Notes under the pieces: generated by a model
The model's input: only the letters and a program-made list of their open reading frames with translations
What the model was told of the DNA's origin: nothing
Databases searched by the model: none
Translations under genes and position numbers: made by a program
Part shown: positions 1 through 6,671 of the stretch, one piece after another
Numbering within the stretch: the first letter of the stretch is position 1
Layout of the letters: every line of letters begins with the position of its first letter
Origin: Halobacteriales archaeon SW_9_67_24
GTDB taxonomy: Archaea > Halobacteriota > Halobacteria > Halobacteriales > Halococcaceae
Direction: 5' to 3'
Assembly (NCBI GenBank): GCA_003022685.1
Contig: PXSV01000040.1
Span: 1 to 8,504, forward strand
Length of the DNA stretch: 8,504 bases

Positions 1-69
1 GTCGGTGCCACGCTGCTTGCGGTTGTGGTCTGCGCGATCGTCGTCGCACTCGGGATCCGGAACGTGTAG
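1..69 (+). CDS. C-terminal end of an unknown, probably membrane, protein (5' end outside window)
   Basis: Reading frame 1 is open from the first base to a TAG at 67-69 and encodes 22 residues ending in ALGIRNV. Apart from a polar tip, the stretch is almost entirely Val, Ala, Leu, Ile, Cys and Gly, which looks like a C-terminal transmembrane helix with a short tail (Arg, Asn) after it. Nothing in these residues identifies a family. The gene runs towards the minus-strand gene that ends at 97, leaving a convergent gap of only 27 bases. It could be a chance open frame, but the hydrophobic pattern and the tight convergence favour a real gene end. Confidence 0.55.
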   Translation, partial: VGATLLAVVVCAIVVALGIRNV

Positions 70-96
70 CGCTCGGCGTTGGCTGTCGCGTAACGC

Positions 97-516
97 TCAC
101 TGGAGGTGGGCGTACGCCGAGGCGAACTTCGCCTGGTGATGGCCGACAACAGCGCTGATGAAGGCGACTTGAAAAAGAACGGTGGAGACACCCACTGTGC
201 TTAGACCGTACGCGAGAGCCAACAACGGAGCGAGAAGCACTACAGTAATCCCGATCCGTTGGCCCAGCGGTGCATCGTCGTACAACTGCTTTGCTTTCCC
301 ACCGCCTTCGGTTCGTGTGAACAACGCGAACAGCGCAATGCCGAACAGCACCCCGAGCAGTAGTGCGAGTAGAAACGCCGGCATTCCGAGCCCATCACCG
401 ACGTACTCGTGGACCATCAGCGCCGCCCAAATGGCCCAGAGAGCGACGAAGAAAACGTGCAAGAGCGGACTATTGCCGAGTGGAAATTCCGGCGCTCCGT
501 TGGTTCGTGTCGCCAT
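97..516 (-). CDS. Small four-helix membrane protein, unknown function
   Basis: I do not recognise a family. The product is 139 residues with a short polar N-terminus (MATRTNGAPEFPLGNS). Four hydrophobic segments follow at roughly residues 17-38, 44-66, 87-105 and 107-125. A basic/polar loop between helices 2 and 3 (FTRTEGGGKAKQLYDD) probably faces the cytoplasm. The ATG at 516-514 is preferred because a TATA-like TTTTTAT (549-543) lies about 30 bases upstream, the spacing expected for a leaderless haloarchaeal transcript. The gene is divergent from the ribosomal cluster. Its codons look less GC-rich than those of its neighbours (AAA and AAG runs, ACT, CTT), which could mean a different history or just a hydrophobic protein. 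A role cannot be inferred. Confidence 0.8.
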   Translation of the reverse strand: MATRTNGAPEFPLGNSPLLHVFFVALWAIWAALMVHEYVGDGLGMPAFLLALLLGVLFGIALFALFTRTEGGGKAKQLYDDAPLGQRIGITVVLLAPLLALAYGLSTVGVSTVLFQVAFISAVVGHHQAKFASAYAHLQ

Positions 517-542
517 CGGTATGGTATCGTTCGAGTGAGGTG

Positions 543-549
543 ATAAAAA
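543..549 (-). promoter_or_regulatory. TATA-like box of the 139-residue membrane protein gene
   Basis: On the minus strand the sequence reads CAAAGTTTTTATCA, with the T-rich/TATA core at 549-543. The distance to the ATG at 516 is about 27-33 bases, so transcription would start at or just before the start codon. This is the usual leaderless haloarchaeal arrangement. Confidence 0.5.
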
Positions 550-605
550 CTTTGGGACGGCCTGTCAATGCCCCTGTGCGCCCGGCTCGCACGCCGTGAG
601 CGGTT

Positions 606-619
606 GAAAGCGTTTTTAT
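606..619 (+). promoter_or_regulatory. Promoter (BRE plus TATA-like box) of the rpl7ae-rps28e-rpl24e-ndk cluster
   Basis: A purine-rich BRE-like GAAAGCG (605-611) precedes TTTTTAT (613-619). Initiation would be expected around 641-646, which leaves a leader of about 135 bases before the ATG at 780. It is divergent from the promoter at 543-549. The assignment rests on motif and position only. Confidence 0.5.
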
Positions 620-643
620 GCGGGCCTCCGCTACCCCGCGCTA

Positions 644-779
644 CAACCCGTGCGGGGTTGATGACGCTCCCAGCCTCACAGGACTCTCAGGCCGCCGTCG
701 GTTCGGCGGCCAGTCGGAATCGCGGTGCGGTTCGGCGAAGGCGGGGGACGAAGAGCCCGCGCACGGGACGGACCAACCA
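644..779 (+). promoter_or_regulatory. Long structured 5' leader of rpl7ae (candidate cis-regulatory RNA)
   Basis: The stretch between the predicted transcription start and the L7Ae ATG can form strong hairpins. One is CAACCC (644-649) with GGGTTG (655-660). Another is a perfect 8-bp stem GGCCGCCG (690-697) with CGGCGGCC (704-711), extended below a four-base bulge by GACT (682-685) with AGTC (712-715). A third is GCGGG (741-745) with CCCGC (756-760). No clear Shine-Dalgarno sequence precedes the ATG. Archaeal L7Ae is known in some species to repress its own mRNA through a leader kink-turn. I searched by eye for tandem G-A pairs next to a three-base bulge and did not find a convincing kink-turn, so the regulatory role is inference. 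Confidence 0.35.
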
Positions 780-1052
780 ATGTCAGTATACGTCACCTAT
801 GACGTCCCGGCGGATCTCGAGGACGACGCCATCGAGGACATCGCCGAGGACGTGAGTCCCGAGGAGATCGTGATGCACCTACCGGAGCTCGCCGACGAGA
901 AGGAGATTCCCTTCGTGTTCGTCGAGACCCAGGACGACGTCGGCCACGCAGCGGGTCTCGAGGTCGGCAGCGCCGCGGCGGCGGTCGTCGACGCGGGCGA
1001 CGCCGACGAGCAGGTAGAGGACATCACGAGCAAGGTCGAGGACCTGCGATAG
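780..1052 (+). CDS. rpl7ae: Ribosomal protein L7Ae with about 30 residues of the RNA-binding core missing
   Basis: L7Ae is a 50S protein and also the kink-turn-binding core of box C/D and H/ACA RNPs and archaeal RNase P. The 90-residue product begins MSVYVTYDVPADLEDD, the expected haloarchaeal N-terminus. From residue 22 it again matches the family: AEDVSPEEIVMHLPELADEK, then the LGHAAGLE-type loop here as VGHAAGLEVGSAAAAVV, and a typical end KVEDLR. Haloarchaeal L7Ae is normally about 120 residues. The part that should lie between residues 19 and 22 is absent. In Haloarcula marismortui, as I recall it, this holds the VARDTGAVKKG/NETTK/IERG segment that contacts the kink-turn. The frame is preserved across the junction near 834-842. 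The ATG at 780 is chosen by homology, although the frame stays open upstream to 618. The stop is 4 bases before rps28e. It is either a consensus error or a non-RNA-binding variant. Confidence 0.9.
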   Translation: MSVYVTYDVPADLEDDAIEDIAEDVSPEEIVMHLPELADEKEIPFVFVETQDDVGHAAGLEVGSAAAAVVDAGDADEQVEDITSKVEDLR

Positions 1053-1056
1053 GACG

Positions 1057-1278
1057 ATGAGCGCAGACGAAGCGTCCGACTCCACGCCCGCCGAGGTAAT
1101 CGAGGTCGTCGGCAAGACCGGGATGCACGGCGAGGCGATGCAGGTCAAATGCCGCATCCAGGGCGGCGAGAACCGGGGACGAATCATCACACGGAACTGT
1201 CTCGGCCCCGTCCGCGAGGGCGACGTGCTCCAGCTCAGGGAGACCGCCCGCGAGGCCGACGCCATCGGGGGTCGGTGA
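1057..1278 (+). CDS. rps28e: Small ribosomal subunit protein S28e
   Basis: S28e is a small OB-fold protein of the archaeal/eukaryotic 30S subunit that sits near the mRNA exit region. The 73-residue product has a short acidic, poorly conserved N-terminus (MSADEASDSTPAE). The highly conserved core follows: VIEVVGKTGMHGEAMQVKCR, then RGRIITRN, GPVREGDVLQL and RETAREAD. It ends in GGR. Length and all signature blocks are as expected for a haloarchaeal S28e, with no sign of damage. The start lies 4 bases after the rpl7ae stop, and the TGA stop shares a base with the rpl24e ATG (TGATG). Translation is therefore probably coupled through the cluster. Confidence 0.96.
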   Translation: MSADEASDSTPAEVIEVVGKTGMHGEAMQVKCRIQGGENRGRIITRNCLGPVREGDVLQLRETAREADAIGGR

Positions 1279-1922
1279 TGGTCCGGGAGCGTTCGTGTGA
1301 TTACTGCGGGACGGACATCGAACCGGGCACCGGGACGATGTTCGTCCACGTCGACGGGCGCGTCGTGCACTACTGCTCGTCGAAATGTGAGAACAACGCC
1401 GACCTCGGCCGGGCCGCACGCGACCTCGAATGGACCGCCGAGGGCCAGCGGATGACGACCGGCGGGGCCGGCACGCCCGACGAGGTCGGGCAGGTCGCGG
1501 CGGAGCCGGACGAGGACGAGACCGAAACCGTCGCCGACGAGATCGACATGGCACCCGACGAAACCGAAGCCGAGGCGGTCGCCGCGGCGGCGGGCGACGC
1601 TGGTTCGCGATCGGGCGAGCCGGCGGCCGACACCGACGACCGCGTCGACGACAACGCCGAAGCCGAGACCGACGAACTCGCCGAAGTCGAAGGGCGAAGC
1701 GCCGGCGGCTCCGACCCCGACATCGAGGAGGACCAGGACGTGCCGAACGTCGACGAGAGCGACGCCGAAGCGAACATCGGCGAGGAAACGACCCGCGAAA
1801 CCGACGCCGACCACGAGTTCGACGATGAGGACGTCGAGCGATCGAGCGACGAGACGGTTTCCGAGGACGAGGCCGACGAGGTCGTCGTCGAGGGGAGCGA
1901 CGAGTCCGGGGGCGAGCAGTGA
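1278..1922 (+). CDS. rpl24e: Ribosomal protein L24e with a very long acidic C-terminal tail
   Basis: L24e is a zinc-binding protein of the archaeal large subunit. The first 53 or so residues are the complete domain: zinc ligands C7 and C10 (CDYC) and C33 and C37 (CSSKC), the block GTDIEPGTGTMFVH, and ENNADLGRAARDLEW. The Haloarcula marismortui protein I recall ends soon after this point, at about 67 residues. Here the frame continues to residue 214. The tail of about 160 residues is roughly 38% Asp plus Glu by hand count. It has no Lys, Cys, Trp or Tyr and is dominated by Ala, Gly, Thr, Ser and Val, so it should be disordered and strongly negative. The tail keeps the host's GAC/GAG/GCC codon style, so no frameshift or transfer is evident. 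The start overlaps the rps28e stop by one base. Confidence 0.93.
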   Translation: MVRERSCDYCGTDIEPGTGTMFVHVDGRVVHYCSSKCENNADLGRAARDLEWTAEGQRMTTGGAGTPDEVGQVAAEPDEDETETVADEIDMAPDETEAEAVAAAAGDAGSRSGEPAADTDDRVDDNAEAETDELAEVEGRSAGGSDPDIEEDQDVPNVDESDAEANIGEETTRETDADHEFDDEDVERSSDETVSEDEADEVVVEGSDESGGEQ

Positions 1923-1998
1923 ATCCAGTCGGACGGTCCGGCTCCCGCCGCTCGCCGGCTGCGGCTGACGACCTCACACTCGACACGGGGTGTCTCGC

Positions 1999-2481
1999 GT
2001 GAGCCACCACGACGAGCGAACGTTCGTGATGGTGAAACCCGACGCCGTTCAACGGGGATTGATCGGCGAGATCGTCTCACGGCTCGAAGGGAAGGGGCTC
2101 ACGAGGGTCGGCGGGAAGTTCATGCGGATCGGCGAGGAGCTCGCCCACGAACACTACGCCGAGCACGAGGACGAGCCGTTCTTCGAGGGGCTGGTGGAGT
2201 TCATCACCTCCGGACCCGTATTCGCGATGGTCTGGGAGGGCGCTGACGCGACGCGTCAGGTCCGCCGACTAATGGGCGCGACCGACGCGCAGGAGGCCCA
2301 GCCAGGCACCATCCGTGGCGACCTCGGCAACGATCTCGGTCACAACCTGATCCACGGCTCCGATCACGAGGACGAGGGAGCCAGCGAGCGCGAGATCGAG
2401 CTGTTCTTCGAGGAGAGCGAGCTCGTCGACTGGGAGCACGACGCCGCGACGTGGGTCTACGAGGACGCAAGCGACCACTGA
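1999..2481 (+). CDS. ndk: Nucleoside-diphosphate kinase
   Basis: This enzyme transfers the gamma phosphate from ATP to other (d)NDPs through a phosphohistidine intermediate in the cytoplasm. The 160-residue product shows the whole family pattern: ERTFVMVKPDAVQRGLIGEI with the nucleotide-binding Lys13, the block GPVFAMVWEGADATRQVR, MGATD, PGTIRGD, and the active site NLIHGSD with the catalytic His119. The C-terminus LVDW...WVYED is typical of haloarchaea. I chose the GTG at 1999, which gives MSHHDERTF as in relatives and has a GGGGTG stretch (1987-1992) a few bases upstream. An in-frame GTG at 1990 is possible. It follows rpl24e after 76 bases, the usual archaeal neighbourhood. I would have expected infB downstream but do not see it. 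Confidence 0.96.
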   Translation: MSHHDERTFVMVKPDAVQRGLIGEIVSRLEGKGLTRVGGKFMRIGEELAHEHYAEHEDEPFFEGLVEFITSGPVFAMVWEGADATRQVRRLMGATDAQEAQPGTIRGDLGNDLGHNLIHGSDHEDEGASEREIELFFEESELVDWEHDAATWVYEDASDH

Positions 2482-2495
2482 ACGGCCGAACTCGC

Positions 2496-2530
2496 AACCG
2501 CTGAACTGCGGGGCGGTTCACTTCCGTTTT
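2496..2530 (+). terminator. Possible terminator after ndk
   Basis: After the ndk stop, AACCGC (2496-2501) can pair with GCGGTT (2513-2518), and a TTTT run lies at 2527-2530. Archaeal termination depends mainly on T-rich tracts, and four Ts is weak. The assignment rests on position between ndk and the next promoter. Confidence 0.25.
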
Positions 2531-2536
2531 CGCGGG

Positions 2537-2541
2537 TTTAT
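2537..2541 (+). promoter_or_regulatory. TATA-like box of the penicillin acylase gene
   Basis: TTTAT within CGGGTTTATGTCG lies about 25-29 bases before the ATG at 2566. This supports a leaderless transcript and the ATG at 2566 over the GTG at 2557. Confidence 0.45.
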
Positions 2542-2565
2542 GTCGCGCGCCACGTAGTGACACGC

Positions 2566-4944
2566 ATGGACAGCGACCTCACGCGGCGCGCGCTCGTGGG
2601 TGCGATCCTCGCGGGCGGCGTCGGCGCGAGCGTGTTCTCGCCGGTTCGGGGGTACCTCGAACGGTTCGCACCGCTCTCGGGATCGGCGTGGGACGCGACC
2701 GACCAGCCGGACTCCCGCACGATCGGGAGTCCCTACGGCGCGGCCGAGGTGCGCTACGACGAGTACGGCGTGCCGAACGTCACCGGCGAGAGCGAGGAAG
2801 CAGTGTATTTCGCGGTCGGCTACGCTCAGGCCCGCGATCGCGCCTTCCAGATGGACCTCCAGCGCCGACTGATGGCCGGCGAACTCGCGGCGGTCGTCGG
2901 GAGTGCGGCCGTCGACTCCGACGAGTTCCGCACGAAGATGGATTTCACGGGCGCGGCGCAGGTGACGTGGGACTCGCTCGCGGACTCCAGGGCCGGCGAA
3001 CTCACCGAAGCCTACACCGCGGGCGTCAACGAGATCATGGCGGACGACCCGTCGGCACTCGAATTTTCCCTCCTCGAGTACGAGCCCGACCCGTGGACCC
3101 CGGTCGAGACGATCCTGATGCAAAAGCAGATCGCGTGGACCCTCACGGGGAGCTTCCGAGCCCTCCGAACGGCACTCGTGGCCGACCGGCTCGGCGAGGA
3201 GGTCGCCGAGGAACTCTACCCGTCGCGGCTCGATCACGAGTCACCGATCATCCGCGATAAGGGGACCGACCAGGCGAGCCAGCAGCGGACGGCGTCGGGG
3301 CGCGGATCGTCGAGGCACACCGTCGATCCCGGGCTCGTCGACTGGCTGAGCGAGTTCGAGTCGCCGTCGGGAATCGGCTCGAACAGCTGGGTCGTTGCGG
3401 GCGAGCACACCGCGAGCGGCGCGCCGATCGTGGCGAACGACCCGCATCTGAGTCTGATGGCTCCGCCCGTGTGGTACGAGATGAACCTCAGCACCCCGGA
3501 GACGAGCGTTCGCGGGGTGACATTCCCAGGGGTGCCGTTCGTGGTCATCGGCGAGAACGACACGGGTGCATGGGGATTCACGAACACCGGTGCGGACGTG
3601 ATCGACTTCTATCGGTACGACACCCGGGACGGCGAGTATCGATACGAGGACGAGTGGCGCGCGTTCGAGACCGAGCAGCGGACGATCGAGGTCGACGGCG
3701 GCGAGAACAGAAACATCACTGTGAGAAAGACCGTCCACGGGCCGGTCATCGAACGTGAGGGCGAGCGCGTCGGGGTCGCGTGGACTGGCCATACTGCGGA
3801 GTCGACGCCACAGGCGGTCTACGAGTACAGCCGGAGCGAGGGACTCGACGACGTCGTCGAGGCCACGGAGGACTTCGACGTGCCGACCCAGAACCTCGTC
3901 TACGCCGACCGCGACGGCAACACGCTCTACTACGTCACCGGCAGGATCCCGATCCGGACCACCGACGGCGAGGTGGTTCCAGGGGGTCGGATCCTCGACG
4001 GATCGGCCGGCGAGGGCGAGTGGGACGGGTTCACGCCGTTCGGTACCTCTTCGTGGGAGGGGTTCGTCCCGTTCGAGGAGAAACCCCACGTGACGAATCC
4101 CGATTACATCGGCACGGCGAACCAGCGGATCGTGAACGATCCCGAGCACTACATCGCGGAGCCGTACTCCGACCCGTACCGCGGGATACGGATCTACGAC
4201 CGGCTCGACCGGCGAGTCCGCTCCGATGACCCGATCGATCCTCAGTTCATCAAGGACCTCCAGCGCGACACGCTCGACCTGCGCGCCGAGGCGCTCGTGC
4301 CGTTGCTCGTCGAGGTGGCCCGCGCGGCCGAGGACACGGACGAAATCGGACGGTACGTCGACGCGCTCGACGACTGGGATCACCGGATGGAAGGCGACTC
4401 GCTCGCGGCGCTGGTGTTCACGCGATGGTTCGACGAGTACCGCGAGCGGGTCTTCGGCCCGACCTTCGAGGAGCACGACCTCGGCGCGTCGTACTACCCG
4501 AACGACTGGGTACTTCAATATCTCGACCCCGACAGCCGGTGGTTCGAGGGGCGCTCGCGCGCCGGGGTCATGCTCGATGCGCTGAACGCGGCGATCGAGG
4601 CGATCGAGAACGCCGAGTACGACACGTACGGCGGGTACAACACCACCGGGGCGATGGATCATCCACTCGGGCTCGACTTCCTCGGCTATCCCGCGCTCCC
4701 CACGGACGGCTCGCGCGCGACGGTGAACAACTACGCCGTCGAGAACCCCACGGGGAGCAGCTGGCGGATGGTCTGTCCGATGGACGGCCCGTCGTCGGCC
4801 GTGATTCCCGGGGGCAACTCAGGGTCGTACTTCTCCGCACACTACGATCAGCTCGAACTGTGGGCCGACACCGAGTACAAGTCGATGAGTCGGGAGATCC
4901 GGGGCGAGTCGACGCTCACCTTCGAACCGGAGGACGACCAGTGA
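2566..4944 (+). CDS. Penicillin acylase family Ntn hydrolase, exported by Tat
   Basis: This 792-residue protein belongs to the penicillin G acylase/acylhomoserine-lactone acylase group, amidases that mature by self-cleavage. The N-terminus has a twin-arginine motif (TRRALVG) and then a hydrophobic stretch, so it is probably exported or anchored outside the cell. The alpha part contains YDEYGVPNV, GYAQARDRAFQMD and EYEPDPWTP. The beta chain should begin at Ser272 in GIGSNSWVV, the cleavage site and nucleophile. ANDPHL and WGFTNTGADV follow. Asn519 in GTANQR matches the oxyanion asparagine, and PGGNSGSYFSAHYDQLELW closes the protein. All key residues are present and the length is normal. The true substrate (beta-lactam, lactone, other amide) cannot be read from sequence. 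The stop overlaps the next gene by four bases, suggesting an operon. Confidence 0.93.
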   Translation: MDSDLTRRALVGAILAGGVGASVFSPVRGYLERFAPLSGSAWDATDQPDSRTIGSPYGAAEVRYDEYGVPNVTGESEEAVYFAVGYAQARDRAFQMDLQRRLMAGELAAVVGSAAVDSDEFRTKMDFTGAAQVTWDSLADSRAGELTEAYTAGVNEIMADDPSALEFSLLEYEPDPWTPVETILMQKQIAWTLTGSFRALRTALVADRLGEEVAEELYPSRLDHESPIIRDKGTDQASQQRTASGRGSSRHTVDPGLVDWLSEFESPSGIGSNSWVVAGEHTASGAPIVANDPHLSLMAPPVWYEMNLSTPETSVRGVTFPGVPFVVIGENDTGAWGFTNTGADVIDFYRYDTRDGEYRYEDEWRAFETEQRTIEVDGGENRNITVRKTVHGPVIEREGERVGVAWTGHTAESTPQAVYEYSRSEGLDDVVEATEDFDVPTQNLVYADRDGNTLYYVTGRIPIRTTDGEVVPGGRILDGSAGEGEWDGFTPFGTSSWEGFVPFEEKPHVTNPDYIGTANQRIVNDPEHYIAEPYSDPYRGIRIYDRLDRRVRSDDPIDPQFIKDLQRDTLDLRAEALVPLLVEVARAAEDTDEIGRYVDALDDWDHRMEGDSLAALVFTRWFDEYRERVFGPTFEEHDLGASYYPNDWVLQYLDPDSRWFEGRSRAGVMLDALNAAIEAIENAEYDTYGGYNTTGAMDHPLGLDFLGYPALPTDGSRATVNNYAVENPTGSSWRMVCPMDGPSSAVIPGGNSGSYFSAHYDQLELWADTEYKSMSREIRGESTLTFEPEDDQ

Positions 4945-5279
4945 GCCTCGCGAATCGGTGGCAACGGTTCCGGTCGGCGGAGACCTGGCGGTGGCTGGCG
5001 ATGGTGATCGCCATCGCCGTCGGGCTCGTCGCCGCGTGGGTTCACTGGGCCGGCCTGTTCGTCGGCGGCGCGCTCGTGGGGCTCGCGTCGGCCACCCGCG
5101 GCCGCGCGCTGCTCGCCGGGTTCGGGTTCGGCGTGCTCGTCGTGGCGGCCTTCGTGGTGACGCTGTTCGTCGGCGGCGACCTGACGCAGTACCTCGCAAT
5201 GGGCCAGATCGTTGCGATCAGCCTCGCCCTCCCGCCCGTGGTGGCGGCGTTCGCGGCGCTTGTGCGGTGGCTGGTGTAG
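4941..5279 (+). CDS. Small membrane protein coupled to the penicillin acylase
   Basis: I do not recognise a named family. The 112-residue product starts with the GTG at 4941, which overlaps the acylase stop (GTGA), and begins MSLANRWQRFRSAETWRWL. This amphipathic, basic N-terminus is followed by four hydrophobic segments at about residues 18-34, 36-50, 57-78 and 84-108. The GTG start is chosen because it gives tight translational coupling and a full first helix. Coupling to an exported amidase suggests the two act together at the membrane, for example as anchor, maturation helper or transporter of product, but that is inference only. It ends 24 bases before the convergent MFS gene. Confidence 0.85.
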   Translation: MSLANRWQRFRSAETWRWLAMVIAIAVGLVAAWVHWAGLFVGGALVGLASATRGRALLAGFGFGVLVVAAFVVTLFVGGDLTQYLAMGQIVAISLALPPVVAAFAALVRWLV

Positions 5280-5303
5280 CGCCGGTCAGGCCCTCAGCAC
5301 CGG

Positions 5304-6568
5304 TCAGGTCGTCGTGAGCGAGCCTTCGGTGCGGACGACGATGGCCACGCCGAGGAGCGCCGCAAGCGCGCCGAAGCCAGCGAGCACCGCGAACAGGACC
5401 GTCGGCGAGAACGCGGTCAGGATCGCGCCCGCGATGGTCCCGCCGAGCGCGCCGATCCCGAACACGCCGAGGTAGGTGTAGCCATACGAGATCCCGCGGG
5501 CCTCGGGCGGGCTGAACTCCGCGATCGCGGCCTGGTACAGCGGCTGGACGAAAAACAGGAAGAAGCCGAGCGCGGCCCCGACGGCGAGAAGGGGAACGAT
5601 CCCGATCCGGGCGTGATCGGTGAGCCGGCCGCCGACGTACTGGCCGAGCACGCCCACCATCAGCAGGCCGGCGTAGAAATAGCGTCCTGGCTGGAGTTCC
5701 GAGCCCGCGAACTCGACGGGCTGGAACGCGGGGAACTCCGAGAGGATCTCGGGGAGGAAGGTGAGCACGCCCCGGTAGTAGAGTCCGGAGAGCATCGCTA
5801 CTCCGAAGGCGAGGACGAACACGCCCCCGAACAGCGCCTTCGAGCTACTGAGGAACTCGTCGAACGATTCGATCCCGCCGGTCTCCGTGTCCGTCCCGCC
5901 GTTCGTCGGCTCGTCGTCCGTCGTTTCGTCATCGGATGTACCGCCGTCGGTCGTCCCACCGTCGGTAGCGCGGCCCTCAGCTCCGCCTGCGGTCGTCCCG
6001 ACCGCCGCGGTCTCGTCGATGTCGGCCCGGAGGGCGAACAGTCCCGCGATCAGGGCGGGGATCGCAAGCAGGCCGGCGACGGTGCGCCAGCCGAACGCGA
6101 GGAGCGCAAGTGTGGTGGCGAGCGGCCCGAGCGCGATCCCGAGGTTGCCCGCCATCCCGTGGTAGGCGAACGCGCTGCCGCGCTCGTGGACACCCTTGCT
6201 GATCAGCGCGAGGCCGGAGGGGTGATAGACGCTCGCGGCCGCGCCCCAGCAGACGAGGGCAAGCGCGATCACGACGACGCCAGGCGCGAGCCCGAGCAGG
6301 AGAAAGGACCCGCCCATCCCGAACAGACAGAGCGCGATCAGGGGCCGCGAGCCATAGGCGTCGGCGAGCACGCCGGCCAGCAGCGCGCCGAGCCCGAACA
6401 GCGTGTAGCCCGCCGACACCACGACCCCGAGCGTGGCCGCGTTGACCGGGAACGACGCCGAGAGCACCGAGACGGTGTCGAACTCGTCGGAATCGAGAGC
6501 TCGTAGGTGTGGACCATCGCGTGCGCGCCCATCACGAGGCCGACGATCGCCCGGTCGTTGCCGTTCAC
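5304..6568 (-). pseudogene. MFS transporter, reading frame broken in the first helix
   Basis: The main open frame (6467 to 5304) encodes 387 residues of a major facilitator permease. It has motif A between helices 2 and 3 (GVLADAYGSR, residues 32-41), a hydrophilic Gly/Thr/Asp linker at about 150-200 and a second bundle ending near IVVRTEGSL. It lacks helix 1. That helix is encoded in another frame just upstream: GTG at 6568 gives MNGNDRAIVGLVM and then HAMVHTYELSIP, ending at 6488. The second frame resumes directly with DEFDTVSVLSASFPVN. The GTG has a good Shine-Dalgarno GGAGG (6582-6578) nine bases away, so 6568 is the real start. From memory, relatives have about seven more residues between ELSIP and DEF. 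A loss of 3n+1 bases (perhaps 22) would explain both the gap and the frameshift. The substrate is unknown. It could be intact in the organism if the lesion is a consensus error. Confidence 0.8.
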
Positions 6569-6577
6569 ACTCGGAAT

Positions 6578-6582
6578 CCTCC
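6578..6582 (-). promoter_or_regulatory. Shine-Dalgarno sequence of the MFS gene
   Basis: GGAGG on the minus strand (6582-6578) lies nine bases before the GTG at 6568-6566. It fixes the original start of the MFS gene upstream of the frameshift. It also implies a leadered transcript, unlike the leaderless neighbours. Confidence 0.6.
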
Positions 6583-6671
6583 GGCGACCGATTTCAACCC
6601 GTCGGTCGGGGCAACCCGTCCACGCGAGCCTTCCTCGGTTGTTTGCCTACGGAAACGTCGGCTTCGCTCTC

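Noticed and set aside
618..779. N-terminal extension of L7Ae from the ATG at 618
   Set aside because: The family starts at MSVYV/MPVYV, matching the ATG at 780. The ATG at 618 overlaps the TATA-like box itself, and the extension has no family resemblance.
641..780. Kink-turn or box C/D element in the rpl7ae leader (TTGATGA at 658-664)
   Set aside because: The box C-like heptamer lacks the purine at its first position. No CTGA box D follows, and the stems show no tandem G-A pairs next to a three-base bulge.
879..2080. Several long minus-strand frames opposite rpl24e and ndk (one very Arg-rich, one Ser-rich)
   Set aside because: They are mirror images of the acidic GAC/GAG-rich tail of L24e. 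The Arg or Ser richness is the antisense reading of those codons.
2557..2565. GTG at 2557 as start of the penicillin acylase
   Set aside because: The ATG at 2566 fits the TATA-to-start distance of a leaderless transcript and gives the usual short N-terminus before the twin arginines.
3241..4662. A 473-codon open frame on the minus strand opposite the penicillin acylase
   Set aside because: It lies wholly antisense to a gene with complete catalytic motifs. High-GC haloarchaeal coding sequence (GAC, GAG, CTC codons) leaves opposite frames free of stops. The product is Arg/Val/Asp-rich with no recognisable domain.
5281..5308. Direct repeat CCGGTCAGG at 5282-5290 and 5300-5308
   Set aside because: Nine bases spanning a tight convergent gene junction. 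There is no mobile element or further copy, so chance is the simpler explanation.
5880..6010. Repetitive stretch in the MFS gene that could look like a repeat array
   Set aside because: It is the low-complexity Gly/Thr/Asp linker between the two six-helix bundles, in frame and without regular repeat units.
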